From Reyranella sp. (GTDB lineage: Bacteria > Pseudomonadota > Alphaproteobacteria > Reyranellales > Reyranellaceae), in contig NZ_JAUSBN010000005.1 of NCBI RefSeq assembly GCF_030651995.1, positions 1-64,000 of the forward strand: DNA of 64,000 nucleotides, given 5' to 3'. The position numbers and the translations under genes were made by a program. The notes under the pieces are model-generated. The model was given only the letters and a program-made list of their open reading frames with translations. It was not told where the DNA came from and searched no databases. Shown piece by piece: positions 62,881 to 64,000 of this stretch. Within the stretch, counting starts at the first letter, position 1. Each line of letters opens with the position of its first letter.

Positions 62881-64000
62881 TCAACGTTTCTTGTCCCTGA
62901 GCTTCTTCCAGTACTCGAGCCGCTTCACGATCTCGCGCTCGAAGCCGCGCTCGACGGGCTGATAGAACTCCTCGCGCGCCATGCCGTCGGGAAAATAGTT
63001 CTGGCCGGAGAAACCGTCGGCGGCATTGTGATCGTACTCGTAGCCCTTGCCGTAGCCGATCTCCTTCATGAGCTTGGTCGGCGCATTCAGGATGTGCATC
63101 GGCGGCGTCAACGAACCGTGTGTCTTGGCGGCGCGCTTGGCGGCACCGAAGGCGACATAGGCGGCGTTCGATTTCGGCGCGGTGCCTAGATAGATCACCG
63201 CCTGCGCGATCGCCAGCTCGCCTTCGGGGGAGCCCAGCCGCTCGTACGTCTCCCACGCCGCCAGGGTCTGGGTCAGCGCCTGCGGATCGGCCATGCCTAT
63301 ATCCTCGACGGCGAAGCGCACCAGGCGGCGGGCGATGTATTTCGGGTCCTCGCCGCCTTCGAGCATGCGCGCGAACCAGTAGAGCGCGGCATCGACGTCG
63401 GACCCGCGCAGCGACTTGTGCAGCGCGCTGATCAGGTTGTAGTGCGCCTCCTGGGCCTTGTCGTAGAGCGGTGCCCGCTTCTGCAGGAGCGTCGCCAGCC
63501 GCGCCGGCGGCACCGGCCCCTTGTCCTTCAGCTGCGCGAGCTGTTCGGCGAGGCCGATCATGTAACGGCCGTCGCCGTCGGCCATGGCGAACAGCGCCTG
63601 CCGGCCCGTCTCGTCGACCGGCAGCTTACGGCCGATCGCCTCCTCGACCCTCGCCAGCAGCGTCGACAGCGCCGCGTCGTCGAGGCGGCGCAGGACCAGC
63701 ACCTGACAACGTGACAGGAGCGCGGCGTTCAGTTCGAAGGACGGATTCTCGGTGGTGGCACCGATCAGCGTGACCGTGCCGTCCTCGACATAGGGCAGGA
63801 AGCCATCCTGCTGGGCACGGTTGAAGCGATGGATCTCGTCGACGAAAAGCAGGGTGCCCTTGCCGTCCTTGCGGCGCTGGCGGGCCGCCTCGAACACGCG
63901 GCGCAGGTCGGCCACGCCGGAGAACACTGCCGACAGCGGCTCGAAATGGAGATCCACGGCCTCGGCGAGCAGCCGGGCGATGGTGGTCTTGCCGCAGCCC
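62881..64000 (-). CDS. rarA: replication-associated recombination protein RarA (partial, 5' end missing)
   Basis: The visible 373 codons are the 3' part of an AAA+ ATPase of the RarA/MgsA/WRNIP1 family. The last bases of the window encode GCGKTT, the Walker A. FVDEIHRFNRAQQDGFLPYVEDG is the Walker B region, followed by GATTENPSFELNAALLSRCQVLVL and the C-terminal block DVDAALYWFARMLEGGEDP. The stop is at 62881-62883 and the N-terminus lies beyond the right edge. Confidence 0.93.
   Translation of the reverse strand, partial: GCGKTTIARLLAEAVDLHFEPLSAVFSGVADLRRVFEAARQRRKDGKGTLLFVDEIHRFNRAQQDGFLPYVEDGTVTLIGATTENPSFELNAALLSRCQVLVLRRLDDAALSTLLARVEEAIGRKLPVDETGRQALFAMADGDGRYMIGLAEQLAQLKDKGPVPPARLATLLQKRAPLYDKAQEAHYNLISALHKSLRGSDVDAALYWFARMLEGGEDPKYIARRLVRFAVEDIGMADPQALTQTLAAWETYERLGSPEGELAIAQAVIYLGTAPKSNAAYVAFGAAKRAAKTHGSLTPPMHILNAPTKLMKEIGYGKGYEYDHNAADGFSGQNYFPDGMAREEFYQPVERGFEREIVKRLEYWKKLRDKKR

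Overview
This window is a high-GC chromosomal stretch of an alphaproteobacterium. The evidence is the gene order ffs-dnaX-ybaB-recR and era-rnc-lepB-acpS-pdxJ-rsh-rpoZ-folK, an ATP12-type F1 assembly chaperone, a Bpt-type protein transferase, two TRAP transporter sets, and isovaleryl-CoA and propionyl-CoA enzymes. A free-living, Rhodospirillales- or Reyranella-like organism would fit; that is a guess from general appearance and was not tested.

Bases 1-17300 are an accessory, catabolic region. It opens with a decayed IS1380-family transposase (195-1276, minus) and a secreted-type RTX calcium-binding protein (1523-2857). Next are two divergent groups that read as one locus for a cyclic amide or imide. 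On the minus strand lie a polyamine-type ABC importer (ATPase, binding protein, two permeases) and a ring-opening amidohydrolase of the cyanuric acid amidohydrolase/barbiturase family. On the plus strand lie ATP-dependent hydantoinase/oxoprolinase subunits A and B, an SDR protein without the catalytic tyrosine, and a PCu(A)C-like protein with a degenerate metal motif and no signal peptide. After a scar made of a broken LLM-class flavin monooxygenase start joined to a deleted IS1380 fragment (13464-13755) comes a complete TRAP operon, dctP-dctQ-dctM (13924-17297).

Bases 17300-28700 contain the 4.5S SRP RNA, dnaX-ybaB-recR, a DUF4126-like membrane protein and bpt. They are followed by a second TRAP dctQM pair whose large permease has an extra membrane segment. 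Facing it from the opposite strand are three consecutive paralogous TakP-like dctP genes, each with its own similar rho-independent terminator; the first shares a two-way terminator with dctM.

Bases 28700-42400 are mostly core genes: uppP, parC, recO, a PhoD-like phosphatase, era, rnc, lepB, acpS, pdxJ, a bifunctional-type rsh, rpoZ, folK, a NYN-domain protein, a family 5 uracil-DNA glycosylase and glutathione peroxidase. A strong palindromic repeat separates the last two.

Bases 42400-64000 mix metabolism and envelope genes: a sulfite-oxidase-like molybdoenzyme, a TetR-acyl-CoA synthetase pair with a candidate operator, isovaleryl-CoA dehydrogenase, MgtE, a malic enzyme fused to a phosphotransacetylase domain, tRNA-Leu(GAG), lipB, acyP, pccA-2TM-pccB, a phosphonopyruvate hydrolase-like enzyme, atp12, an AsmA-like protein, an RluA-family pseudouridine synthase, a dienelactone-hydrolase-like protein, an L,D-transpeptidase and rarA, which runs off the right edge. 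The isovaleryl-CoA and propionyl-CoA enzymes with malic enzyme suggest use of branched-chain amino acids or odd-chain acids. No phage, CRISPR array or replication origin was seen.
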